Below, one piece after another: positions 7,835 through 17,041 of a DNA stretch of 24,343 nt. Numbering within the stretch: position 1 is the stretch's first letter; each line of letters starts with the position of its first letter. Location of the stretch: positions 1-24,343 of the IMG/VR virus record IMGVR_UViG_3300020472_000161; one strand, 5' to 3'. The notes beneath the pieces were generated by a model, which had not been told where the DNA came from, searched no databases, and worked only from the letters and a program-made list of their open reading frames with translations. Source of the DNA: a virus. The position numbers and the translations under genes were made by a program.

Positions 7835-10800
7835 ATGGCCGATAAAATAAAAGAATCGAAGGATATCTCCGCATTAATAGAGACTCTTGTTCCTGAATTT
7901 GTAACTGCTGATTATCCGAAGATGAAAATCTTCATTGAGAAGTATTATGAATTCATGGAGTCCCATCAGGTTTATTTTGAAGGTATTGCGTTTAATGAAT
8001 ATAAACTAGTACAAGAGGGTGAGGATGATGCTTCACTGGAACCCGATTATTGGATTTTCGAAGATGAAATAAACAGTAAATTAATGCCTAATGGCGATCC
8101 TAATGAATTTTATGATGACCGTGTTCTAGACGGTGGTATTGTAAATCATAGAATACAACTTGAATCAGATCGTGATACCTCGAAAGATGATCAACTACAA
8201 TTTCAAATCGGTGAACTTGTTTATGGTAATACTACTGACGCAGAAGCGGTTGTTACTGGTATATCTGGTAATACTATTGCATGGATAAAACCCACCACAC
8301 AAACAAACTTTATATATGGAGAAGAACTTACAGGTGTATCTTCACGTGCTTGGACAACATTTGCAAATGGTGTTACGGCCGGAATATTTTCTGAAGGTTC
8401 TATAGAAGGTTTTCGTACAAGAGGGCCAATTGCGGCAACTAAAGAATTAAAAGCGTTTCAAGATATTGATACTACTGTAGAGGGATTGATTGACTCTTCT
8501 TGGAAAAAAGAATTTTATACTCATGTTCCAAAACAGGCAGAAACAGACAGAAGAAAATTACTAAAACAAATGAAAGAGGTTTATCGCTCAAAAGGTGGTG
8601 AGGCTTCTTACGATTGGTTATTCAGAGCGATTTTTGATTCTCAGGATATAGATTATTATTATCCTAAAAATGACATGATGAGGTTGTCCGATGGTAAATG
8701 GACAAAAGACAAAACAGTTAAAATTTTAACAGATACCGCAAATAATGCTCATTTATTTGAGGGTAAAGAAATTCGAGGACACACATCTAACGCCACTGCT
8801 ATAGTAGAACAAACAGTTACTAAAACTGTGGGTATGACTCAAATTACTGAATTATTTCTATCGAATATTATAGAAGGTACAGGTGGTGATGGTATTACAG
8901 GATTGTTTAGAAAGTATGAAGGTGTCGAAACTCCTCCTGATGCGAATAATCAAACCGCATTGGGTTTTTGTTCTGGTATTATTTCAGATGTTACTATTCA
9001 ATATGGAGGCAGTAATTATGAAATAGGAGATAGGATACAATTTGTTTCTGGAGGAGGAGCTGAAGCTAGAGGTGAAGTCACTGCCCTTGTAGATGATATT
9101 CTTAAAGGTTTTAGGATAACTGATGCTGGAGACGGATATTGTGTAGGAGATAAATTAGATTTTATTGATGGTGGCACAGGAGGAGAGGGTGCCGCAGCTA
9201 CTGTGGGAACTATTATTCCAACAGGAAAACTTTTAAAGAATAGTAATATAATTAAAGATGTTGAACAACTTGCAATTAATTCTAATAACGTTAATAAACC
9301 TTTATTTGCAAATTCATCACACACATTCACTGCAGAAATTAAAGATGAGTCTGGTGCCGTTTGGGATGCAGCAGGGGCGTTTTTTACTTCACAATTCTTC
9401 AATGTGGGTGATCTTATTAAAAGACAAAAAAGAATTGATAGTACAGAAGTCTATCCTGAGGGACCCGGTAAAGGAATCACCTTAACTCAATCCGGTACAA
9501 CTGTTACACTTTCTAGTGCACTTGAACATGATGAAGTTTTAGCCATCATCGGAGGAAAACTTACTTATGCAAATGGTAATAATACTATTATTGCAGCACA
9601 AGGAAATACAACTACACTTTATACTAAAGATGCACACACAATAGGTAGTGGACAGAATTTTAATATTTACTATGGAGATGAAGATCCTTGGGCACCTAGT
9701 GCAACAGTAGTTGCTGCTAATAGTGATATTCTTGTTTATACTCTTAATTCTGTCCATGTTGACGATTTAGGAAAACAAACAATAACAAATTTTTCTAATA
9801 ACGATACACTTATTCTATATGATACTTCAAAGGGTGTTTTAGGTGATCCATTAAATGCAAATAGTAGTGATGCTGCATTTACACATACAGGATTTGTTTT
9901 TGATGTAGGTAATACTCCTGAGAGTGTTTCTGGTTGGAGTGTTACTTTGGGTGATGCTTTTGCGATAGGAGGCGGATATCCTGTAAATCAAACAAATACA
10001 ACTTATAATGTATCTCCAATATTAACTTATACAGAACACGATTTTGGTTCTATTAACTCGTTAGCAATTACTGATGGTGGTTCTGGATATCAACGTTTGC
10101 CTATAATTACAGTAGCTAATACTTTTTTGACAAGTATAGGTAACTCAAGAGAACATACTGGTGATCCTAATTCTATACTTAATGTTAATTTACATTCTTA
10201 TTCTACTGGAACAATAACACAAATTGGCCAACAAGTAACATTAAGTGGTGGTTATTTTCCTACTGGTGCCATTACTACTGCAAATGGCGTTGGCTCATCC
10301 GAAAATAATTTATTACATATAACATATGCTAATGGTGTTCAAAACTATATCACAAATGTAAGTAGTAATACAATAGTTACTGTAGCTGATACACCTGATA
10401 GCGATATCTCTACCCCAGAAGCATACACACTTACATATATGGCAACCGCAAATACCTTCGCGGCCCATGATCTTATCTATAATGATGATTATTCTGCGAG
10501 AGCACGAGTATTAGATTTTATAGATGAACCTGCAGTAAATACATTTCCTAGATCGATAGGTAAATCTTATGAAGGATCTTATGTAGAGCGACCCGGTCAG
10601 ACCAACTATATGAGAAGAAATATACTTCATGGTAATACCTCTCTCAGAGTTGATATGTTATCTACCCAAGAGTTTTCTGGTGAACTTTCTTTTATATCTG
10701 CCGAGGGACCTCCTGATGCATATGGTGATCCACATAGAATAGTTTTTGAGGATCTTTCTGCAATTTTCCCAGAAGATTCTGTAACATTCATGCATACGGA

Positions 10801-13800
10801 AGATGGAGACATCATCATAGCAGAAGATGGTTCTTATATCTTTGCAGAAGATAATGGAAGTGACCGTATTACGGCATTTGATGGTTTGTCAACAATTACA
10901 TATAGTACCGGAACTATTACTCAATCTGGTAACGTTATTACAGCGGTAGATGGAACAACAATTTTTCCAAATGAGATACCTTATAGTACATTTTCTTATG
11001 CAAACAGTTTAACAACAACTGTAGTAGCACATACAAATTCCTCGTCAATTATAGTTGATAGTTCTAGAACTATATCTACAGCTGAAACATTTTCTATTAA
11101 TTATCACCCTGCTGCATATCATGGTGAGACTATTGGTATAACTGCTGTTTCACATCAAGCAAACCTAACGGTAACAGTAACGGAAACAGGACATACTAAA
11201 AATAATTCCGATAAAGTTAAAATAGAAGGATCAACTAATCTTATTTTTAATGGTATTTTTGATGTTTTACCCGTAGATTCTAATACGTATAATTATATGC
11301 TCGCAGAGGAGACATCATTACAACCTGCTGGAGCACTTACAACTAAACTTGTAAAAACTTCATATCTTGATACCGCTAATGCGGCAATGATTGATACTTC
11401 ATTGAAAGGTAATAATGCCGTTGTAGAAGTTTCTAGTGTTGCTGCTGGTTCAATTAAAGCTATAGACATTACAAATGTTGGCGCAGGATATTCATCTTCA
11501 CCTAGAGTTTTAGCAACTGATGGCGATAACAACGCACAAATTACAGCTGTTGTTGGAGCATTTGCACAATATCCCGGAAAATATAGAGGCACTCAAGGTC
11601 GATTAAATGATGCACCAAAAATTCAAGATAGTAGATATTATCAGAGTTTTTCTTATGTACTGAAAGCTCCTATTGATACTACAAAATATAGAGCACATGT
11701 GGATAGGTTGGTTCATCCCGCCGGAATGAAAATGTTCGGTGAATTAGCAATATATCTTAAAGCATCTGCTGAACTTTTTACATCAGGATTCCATGCCGGA
11801 TCGGGTAATAGGCAAGGACCCGGAAAACCTTCGGATGTGGATGATTATGATGATTCAGGATATGAACTTGGTCGTCCATTATATGAACAATTACATACAA
11901 GAAGATATCATCCTATTATAATAATTAATCAACCTCCAAATCTTCCTGCACAGATTACAACATATCGACAGCCTGAAATTGAGGTATATACACATGATAC
12001 TCCATATCATGCAATGGATGGTAGAATAGTACATAGAGGAAATGTAAATCTAATAAGAGAAGATTTTAGAGATGTTGAATCTATGGTACGTGCTTCAGGA
12101 ACACAGTTATCATTTATATTGAATGCTGTCGGAAGTAATAACGACCAATTTGAAGTTGGTGAGGAAGTATTTCAGGGAACATCATGGTTTACTAGAATTA
12201 GAAAAGCAGAAGTGGCCGGATACAATCATGCCACTTTAACGTTAACCCTTATTAATATGGATCCTGTAGGAGATTTCGATTTAAATATGGATATTCGTGG
12301 TTATATTTCAGGAGCCGAATATCCTATTCTTGAAGAAACCACAAGACCAATGGGTGATATTACAGAAATTGCTCATAGTATGGAAATAGGAGATGAAGTA
12401 CAGATTACAAGAGCGGATGGTGCAACAGCTGACTTTTGGAATGGTAGTTATATAATTCAAACCATCCCAGATGCTAATACATATCAAGTCTTTTTATCAA
12501 GATATGGTAAAGATGGAGATCCTTATGGTGATCCGGGAGAGGGTGCGCAAGCTACAGCACAAACAGCTTATGGTGGAGCTTATCTAAAAGTAGAAACAAA
12601 AGCAGTAGCAAATGTTTGGAGAATGAGTGCTCAGGATTATGGATCTCCATTTCATGGTGATATTCTTCATGAAGATGATGTAATAGATGGTGTAACATAT
12701 AATTGGAAGACATTATTAGAAGAGGGTGATACCTACTTGCTTCCAATGGTAGAATTTCCTGAAGCAGAATCAGGAACAGTTACGATTGATATGAGTTTTA
12801 GTAGTGATCTTATGTTAGAAGATCATATCAATCCCGATACAGGAAATCATGAAGATGGATATGTTCTAGCAGAAAATCATGGGACAATGGGAACAGGCCC
12901 ACAAAGATATATTTCTCTAGAAGATGATACAGAAGGAATACAATGGAGTCATGAGAGAGGACATCTTGGCCATGAGACTATGAGTATTCCTTATATGGAA
13001 ACAACTGAGGTTATTACTGTATATGAGAATTTCGGAGATAATTTAAGATTAGAGGATGGTTCACATTTTATAGAAGAAGGAGATGAAACATCTCGACCTC
13101 TATCGAGATTTATGATTGAAGGTAGTTTACCGGGACATCGTTCTACTGAAGCTGAACAAGTTCTAAGACCATTTGGTGAAATAGAATTTGTAAAGGATTG
13201 GACTGATCCTCTTACCGGAACAGAAGGCTCTTTATATGGTGGAAATAATGAAGTGAGTTCGGGCTGGGCTCCGGCCGCAGCTCTTGGAGTGGAAACGGGG
13301 CCATTTATATATGAAGATGGTACCGAGATGGGATTAGAGGAAGGTGGATCTTTACAAACATCACCTCCGGGTGAACCCGAAGAAGGAAGTTTGAGAGAAT
13401 ATGAGTTTAATCTTTATGAAAATGTTGGAGATAATTTAAGATTAGAGGATGATTCTCACATGATCGCTGAGGGTGATGAGACTACAAATGTATTGTCTAG
13501 ATTTATAATAAGTGACACAAGCGAGAAACATTTTAAAACTCCTGTTGGTGAAGTTGAATTTGATCTTTATCATTATGCTATGGGAGGATTAAGACTTGAA
13601 GATGGTTCTCATTTTATTGTAGAAGGTGATCCTACTACAGATTTAGCAAGATTCAGAACAGAAGATTTAACCCATAAGATTCCTGGCATTGGTGAGATTG
13701 AATTTCAGTTAGCAAATGCTAATACTCAACCCTCATTGAGTCAACATGAGGAACAAGTTGAAGTACACTTAGTAGCAGATCGTACTTATTTTAATTGGCA

Positions 13801-15277
13801 TATAGTAACAGAAGATGATAATCATATTATTAATGAGGTCATTACAGAACAATGGGATCAAGGAACGAAATTTGCGTTAGAAAATAATTATTTAAGTACA
13901 TTTCAATATCCCGGAACAGAACATGTAATAGATAAATCTGGAATTTATTCTGATAACCCAATGCGTGTTCACCAGTTATTACAATTTACAGGCCTAACAA
14001 TCGGCGGGCCTTGGATGTCTAGACAAATAGGATCTCAAACTTTTGGTTGTCAAGTTGGGCGTTGTCGAGGTTCTAGACAAAAATATCAAGATGGTGTAAA
14101 CCACACAGGCGACCCATTTTATCGTGGTGATTTAGGAAAATTTGGTGAGGATCGAACATTAGATGGTGATGCATATAGACAAAATTATGGTGAAGCTGGA
14201 AGTATAGTTTCTGGGCCAGGACTCAATATGAACCATCCGGGCCGTATTGGATTATTTAACCAATATTGGGAGTTAATGTCAATACATCATCCTATAATGC
14301 TTACGGGGCCGGCATGGTGGAAAAAATTTGAAATGACAACAACCACAATTACGAGTACACCCGTAATAACACATTGGAGTCCAACTGCTAATTCTCAAGT
14401 AGAACAATTTTTTTCAGAAGTTACAAATCGGAAACCGCCAGGAAGAAAAGTACAAGATGGATTTTTTGAACTTGAAGCACTTACTGATGTGGGTGGAGGT
14501 TATTTTGTTTTAGAAGAATTTCGTTCATCTAATGACGGTAGAACAGGAAGAATATTAACAGATTATGAGATATCAGTTAAGGGTGCTAGTACTTCTTCTA
14601 CCACATTTAATCAACCGACCGGACAAATTTCAATGGCCGCCGGAGGAACAACAGTAAATGGAACTGATACACTATTCCAATCTCAACTTTCTTCTGGTGA
14701 TATAATTCAGACTTTTTCTGAAAATGTTATTGTAGAAGATGATGAGGGTATAGTTATGGAATCTGATGAAAGAATAGAACATGAAGATGTTACTATTGAG
14801 GGATTAGTACAATATGCCGATTCCGGAGAGTTAGCATTTCATTGGAATACACCAATGGAAAGAATTCGTTGGTATATAGCTACAGAAGAGACTTACGGAC
14901 ATTGGGGTAATTATTATCCCGGCACAGGCTATGACCAAGAAACGAAAGAGGATACGCCGGGCTCTTATTATCTATGTGGAGAAGAGTCCATATATGAACA
15001 AGAGATTGGTTTAGAAATAAATACTCCACATGATTCATCAGGAGAAGCAAATAAAGTAATTGCATCGGAGTCTACGTGGGAACAACAGAATTTACTCTTA
15101 GAAGATGGATGGAAATTATTATTAACAAATCAAGCAGAATTTAGGGTTGAATCAGTTACAAATGATACAACAGCTACAGTAACACGGGGCAGTATCGATG
15201 GTACCGGATCCGTGCCGTTTTGGAGACAATCAACTGAAATAGAACGCTCAGCTTCCATTTCAGGTTTACATTATTAA
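7835..15277 (+). CDS. gp7: Giant gp7-like baseplate wedge protein, 2480 aa
   Basis: It occupies the gp7 slot between gp6 and gp8. T4 gp7 (1032 residues) is the wedge backbone to which gp6, gp8, gp10 and gp53 attach. Two stretches recall the C-terminal half of T4 gp7: residues 10-50 plus 215-280 (IFIEKYYEFMES; then EVYRSKGGEASYDWLFRAIF) and residues 1268-1312 (YYQSFSYVL ... VDRLVHPAGMKMFGELAIYL). Between them lie about 1000 residues of small beta modules, including glycine-tyrosine hairpins near 380-460, 740-765 and 1206-1240. After residue 1312 comes an acidic extension of about 1170 residues with LEDG repeats, Trp-rich segments and a Cys/His-containing patch near 2071-2165. No frameshift is visible; the frame is open throughout. 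The start abuts the gp6 stop. The gp7 name is an inference from position and these blocks, made from memory rather than by alignment. Confidence 0.75.
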   Translation: MADKIKESKDISALIETLVPEFVTADYPKMKIFIEKYYEFMESHQVYFEGIAFNEYKLVQEGEDDASLEPDYWIFEDEINSKLMPNGDPNEFYDDRVLDGGIVNHRIQLESDRDTSKDDQLQFQIGELVYGNTTDAEAVVTGISGNTIAWIKPTTQTNFIYGEELTGVSSRAWTTFANGVTAGIFSEGSIEGFRTRGPIAATKELKAFQDIDTTVEGLIDSSWKKEFYTHVPKQAETDRRKLLKQMKEVYRSKGGEASYDWLFRAIFDSQDIDYYYPKNDMMRLSDGKWTKDKTVKILTDTANNAHLFEGKEIRGHTSNATAIVEQTVTKTVGMTQITELFLSNIIEGTGGDGITGLFRKYEGVETPPDANNQTALGFCSGIISDVTIQYGGSNYEIGDRIQFVSGGGAEARGEVTALVDDILKGFRITDAGDGYCVGDKLDFIDGGTGGEGAAATVGTIIPTGKLLKNSNIIKDVEQLAINSNNVNKPLFANSSHTFTAEIKDESGAVWDAAGAFFTSQFFNVGDLIKRQKRIDSTEVYPEGPGKGITLTQSGTTVTLSSALEHDEVLAIIGGKLTYANGNNTIIAAQGNTTTLYTKDAHTIGSGQNFNIYYGDEDPWAPSATVVAANSDILVYTLNSVHVDDLGKQTITNFSNNDTLILYDTSKGVLGDPLNANSSDAAFTHTGFVFDVGNTPESVSGWSVTLGDAFAIGGGYPVNQTNTTYNVSPILTYTEHDFGSINSLAITDGGSGYQRLPIITVANTFLTSIGNSREHTGDPNSILNVNLHSYSTGTITQIGQQVTLSGGYFPTGAITTANGVGSSENNLLHITYANGVQNYITNVSSNTIVTVADTPDSDISTPEAYTLTYMATANTFAAHDLIYNDDYSARARVLDFIDEPAVNTFPRSIGKSYEGSYVERPGQTNYMRRNILHGNTSLRVDMLSTQEFSGELSFISAEGPPDAYGDPHRIVFEDLSAIFPEDSVTFMHTEDGDIIIAEDGSYIFAEDNGSDRITAFDGLSTITYSTGTITQSGNVITAVDGTTIFPNEIPYSTFSYANSLTTTVVAHTNSSSIIVDSSRTISTAETFSINYHPAAYHGETIGITAVSHQANLTVTVTETGHTKNNSDKVKIEGSTNLIFNGIFDVLPVDSNTYNYMLAEETSLQPAGALTTKLVKTSYLDTANAAMIDTSLKGNNAVVEVSSVAAGSIKAIDITNVGAGYSSSPRVLATDGDNNAQITAVVGAFAQYPGKYRGTQGRLNDAPKIQDSRYYQSFSYVLKAPIDTTKYRAHVDRLVHPAGMKMFGELAIYLKASAELFTSGFHAGSGNRQGPGKPSDVDDYDDSGYELGRPLYEQLHTRRYHPIIIINQPPNLPAQITTYRQPEIEVYTHDTPYHAMDGRIVHRGNVNLIREDFRDVESMVRASGTQLSFILNAVGSNNDQFEVGEEVFQGTSWFTRIRKAEVAGYNHATLTLTLINMDPVGDFDLNMDIRGYISGAEYPILEETTRPMGDITEIAHSMEIGDEVQITRADGATADFWNGSYIIQTIPDANTYQVFLSRYGKDGDPYGDPGEGAQATAQTAYGGAYLKVETKAVANVWRMSAQDYGSPFHGDILHEDDVIDGVTYNWKTLLEEGDTYLLPMVEFPEAESGTVTIDMSFSSDLMLEDHINPDTGNHEDGYVLAENHGTMGTGPQRYISLEDDTEGIQWSHERGHLGHETMSIPYMETTEVITVYENFGDNLRLEDGSHFIEEGDETSRPLSRFMIEGSLPGHRSTEAEQVLRPFGEIEFVKDWTDPLTGTEGSLYGGNNEVSSGWAPAAALGVETGPFIYEDGTEMGLEEGGSLQTSPPGEPEEGSLREYEFNLYENVGDNLRLEDDSHMIAEGDETTNVLSRFIISDTSEKHFKTPVGEVEFDLYHYAMGGLRLEDGSHFIVEGDPTTDLARFRTEDLTHKIPGIGEIEFQLANANTQPSLSQHEEQVEVHLVADRTYFNWHIVTEDDNHIINEVITEQWDQGTKFALENNYLSTFQYPGTEHVIDKSGIYSDNPMRVHQLLQFTGLTIGGPWMSRQIGSQTFGCQVGRCRGSRQKYQDGVNHTGDPFYRGDLGKFGEDRTLDGDAYRQNYGEAGSIVSGPGLNMNHPGRIGLFNQYWELMSIHHPIMLTGPAWWKKFEMTTTTITSTPVITHWSPTANSQVEQFFSEVTNRKPPGRKVQDGFFELEALTDVGGGYFVLEEFRSSNDGRTGRILTDYEISVKGASTSSTTFNQPTGQISMAAGGTTVNGTDTLFQSQLSSGDIIQTFSENVIVEDDEGIVMESDERIEHEDVTIEGLVQYADSGELAFHWNTPMERIRWYIATEETYGHWGNYYPGTGYDQETKEDTPGSYYLCGEESIYEQEIGLEINTPHDSSGEANKVIASESTWEQQNLLLEDGWKLLLTNQAEFRVESVTNDTTATVTRGSIDGTGSVPFWRQSTEIERSASISGLHY
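8977..9214 (+). repeat. Tandem pair of glycine-tyrosine beta modules in the gp7-like gene
   Basis: Two consecutive protein-level copies of one short module are encoded here: VTIQYGGSNYEIGDRIQFVS followed by a Gly/Ala-rich turn, then FRITDAGDGYCVGDKLDFID followed by another Gly/Ala-rich turn. The pattern is a hydrophobic strand, a G-x-x-Y turn, a second strand, then a small-residue loop. Single copies recur further on in this gene and in gp8 and the DUF4815-type gene. DNA identity between the two copies is low, so the duplication is old. Confidence 0.65.
13022..13710 (+). repeat. Three LEDG repeats in the gp7-like gene
   Basis: Three protein repeats of about 50 residues start at Tyr1730, Tyr1861 and Tyr1912. 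Each reads roughly Y-x5-(N/G)-LRLED-(G/D)-SH-(F/M)-I-x-EGD-x-T, then a short arginine-phenylalanine step (LSRF, LSRF, LARF), and closes with G-E-(I/V)-E-F. Copies two and three are directly adjacent; copy one is separated by about 75 residues that contain a looser version (YEDGTEMGLEEGG). Copies one and two share an identical 25-base DNA stretch at 13034-13058 and 13427-13451, which suggests fairly recent duplication or gene conversion. Related acidic 'EDG' hairpins are scattered outside this block. Confidence 0.8.
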
Positions 15278-15281
15278 CTTG

Positions 15282-15289
15282 TATAAATA
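15282..15289 (+). promoter_or_regulatory. T4-type late promoter motif TATAAATA before gp8
   Basis: An exact match to the T4 late promoter -10 element TATAAATA lies in the largest gap of the window (69 bases), 57 bases upstream of the gp8 start. In T4 this motif is read by RNA polymerase carrying gp55 with the gp33 co-activator and the gp45 clamp. The octamer alone is expected a few times by chance in AT-rich DNA of this length, but its intergenic position, and a 14-base match (TATAAATATAATGA) to the motif before the tail fibre gene, favour function. Transcription would start a few bases downstream and include the ribosome binding site AGAAGGAGA at 15331-15339. Confidence 0.75.
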
Positions 15290-15330
15290 TAATGAGATTG
15301 AAAATTTTAACAAAAACATTAATATAATTC

Positions 15331-15339
15331 AGAAGGAGA
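15331..15339 (+). promoter_or_regulatory. Strong ribosome binding site for gp8 (AGAAGGAGA)
   Basis: AGAAGGAGA ends seven bases before the ATG at 15347. It is the best Shine-Dalgarno match in the window and fixes the gp8 start. Together with the late promoter just upstream it suggests that gp8 is made in larger amounts, or from its own transcript, relative to the giant gene before it. Confidence 0.75.
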
Positions 15340-15346
15340 CAGTAAA

Positions 15347-16996
15347 ATGCCTGCTATAGTAACCAATAAATTTAGGATTCATAATGCAAAACAGTTTGTA
15401 GAGGCATTTGATGAAGTCGCAGCTACATCCGGTGATGCAATCGTGGATTCTAGTGGGTTATTGACTACCAACATGTATCTTTTCATTGGTAAGGTAACCC
15501 CATGGACAGACGACACACAACCCCCTACTCCTACAGATTCAGTATCTAATACTGTCTACAATCATTGGAGAGATATGATTGCAGCCAAGAGGATCGGGCC
15601 AGCTGATGTTAGTCACGTTGTACCTCGTTATAACTGGACATCAGGACAAAACTACTTTGCATATACACACGCAAATAATACATTATTTGATCAGACATTT
15701 TATGTCATGAACGAAGATTATAATGTATATAAGTGTCTTGCAAATAATAACGCCGGAGGAACTTCTACTACTGTACCTTCCGGAACAGGAACTTCTTTTA
15801 TCACCACGGGTGATGCATACAAATGGAAGTTCATGTATCAAATTTCAGCAGCAAGAGCTCTTAAGTTTGTAACACCTAGTTACATGCCCGTACAGAGAGT
15901 ACGTAAAGCTAACCTTGCGATTGCTAATACTACAGATTCTTCAATGCAGTATGATGTTGAGATCGCAGCAAATACTTCAGGTAATGGTGCGATTGAAATA
16001 GCACATGTAACTAATGGAGGAACCGCCTATAAATTTGAAACTGGAGCAGTTCAGTCAGGATATGTAGAAACTGGAACCACAGCTAAAATTGTCGGTACTG
16101 GTTTAGCAACTGATGATCTAGTTGATAGCGATATCTTCTTTACTTCAGATAGTGGTAGTGGAGTAACAGGAAAAGGCGGAAGAATTACCGCATACGATGC
16201 TACTACTCAAGTTGTAACTTGGACACCTGCACTTTCTGGTGCATCAGTTCCAGCAGATGCTGATGGTTATTCTATCGGGCCAGCTGTTACCATTACGGGT
16301 GACGGACATGGTGCGAATGTTAGAACAACTAATACTGTATCTGGAGTTATTGGTGATGTAGTTGTAGTTGCTGGAGGTAACAATTATGGTAACGCAGTTG
16401 CTACAATTTCCTCAAATGGTGGTTCATCGGGAGCCATTTCACCAATTATCGGGCCACGTGGCGGACACGGAGATGATGCGACAGAAGAACTCGGTGGATT
16501 TTTCGTAATGGTCAATAGCCGATTAGAATATGGTGAATCAGGAAACTTTACTACAAACAACGATTTTCGTAAGATCGGACTTTTGGCACAACCTAATTAT
16601 GCCAATGGTGATGTTGCTACTGCAACAATAGTTGACCAAGCAGTAACATTCACTATTCAAACTTGGAATAGTACAGCATTTGCTGAAGATGAGTTGGTAA
16701 CCGGAGGACAATCTGGTGCGACTGGTAGAGTCATTGACTTTAAGAGTAATACAACTATTCGATTAGCTGATGTTACAATGGGTGGTAATACTACCGCAGG
16801 ATTTGATGGTATTACTGGATCATTCCAAGCAAATGAAACAATTACGGCACCAAGTGGAGCTCAGGCAAATACTTCAGCCATTACAGGCGGAGATTTAGAA
16901 AAATTCTCTGGCGATGTTCTTTACATAGAAAATCGTTCACCTGTTACAAGAGCTGATGACCAAATCGAAGATGTGAAATTGATAATTGAATTCTAG
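15347..16996 (+). CDS. gp8: Baseplate wedge protein gp8, enlarged form, 549 aa
   Basis: A T4 gp8-type protein; in T4, gp8 dimers (334 residues each) bind gp7 and gp10 in the outer wedge. The N-terminus matches the family: AIVTNKFRIHNAKQF, YLFIGKVTPW at about 45-54, PTDSV, a Trp-x3-Met step (HWRDMIAAKRI), DVSHVVPRYNW at about 86-96, then YKCLANNN and DAYKWKFMYQIS at about 163-174. The C-terminus LYIENRSPVTRADDQIEDVK is also typical. The extra length, about 215 residues over T4, lies between these ends and consists of beta modules: a Gly-Tyr hairpin (VVVVAGGNNYGNAVATIS) and two GE-type units (FAEDELVTGGQSGATGRV; FQANETITAPSGAQAN). It has its own late promoter and strong ribosome binding site. 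Confidence 0.9.
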   Translation: MPAIVTNKFRIHNAKQFVEAFDEVAATSGDAIVDSSGLLTTNMYLFIGKVTPWTDDTQPPTPTDSVSNTVYNHWRDMIAAKRIGPADVSHVVPRYNWTSGQNYFAYTHANNTLFDQTFYVMNEDYNVYKCLANNNAGGTSTTVPSGTGTSFITTGDAYKWKFMYQISAARALKFVTPSYMPVQRVRKANLAIANTTDSSMQYDVEIAANTSGNGAIEIAHVTNGGTAYKFETGAVQSGYVETGTTAKIVGTGLATDDLVDSDIFFTSDSGSGVTGKGGRITAYDATTQVVTWTPALSGASVPADADGYSIGPAVTITGDGHGANVRTTNTVSGVIGDVVVVAGGNNYGNAVATISSNGGSSGAISPIIGPRGGHGDDATEELGGFFVMVNSRLEYGESGNFTTNNDFRKIGLLAQPNYANGDVATATIVDQAVTFTIQTWNSTAFAEDELVTGGQSGATGRVIDFKSNTTIRLADVTMGGNTTAGFDGITGSFQANETITAPSGAQANTSAITGGDLEKFSGDVLYIENRSPVTRADDQIEDVKLIIEF

Positions 16997-17041
16997 TATT
17001 TAATTATTTGTTCATTAAAAATAAATTTAGGAATTATTTAA

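Noticed and set aside
9016-9402. Minus-strand open frame opposite the gp7-like gene
   Set aside because: It is the antisense of Gly/Ala-rich beta modules, giving a Pro/Ser-rich product typical of a shadow frame.
7835-15277. Possibility that the giant gene is several genes fused by sequencing or assembly error
   Set aside because: The frame is open without interruption for 7.4 kb, composition is even, and no internal ribosome binding site followed by a family-type start stands out. Modules at both ends are of the same style.
17016-17023. TAAAAATA before the DUF4815-type gene as a degenerate late promoter
   Set aside because: It has one mismatch to the octamer and is only 18 bases from the ATG, so transcription would start at or after the ribosome binding site.
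16997-17041. Possible terminator between gp8 and the DUF4815-type gene
   Set aside because: The 44-base gap is AT-rich but I see no stable GC hairpin followed by a T run.
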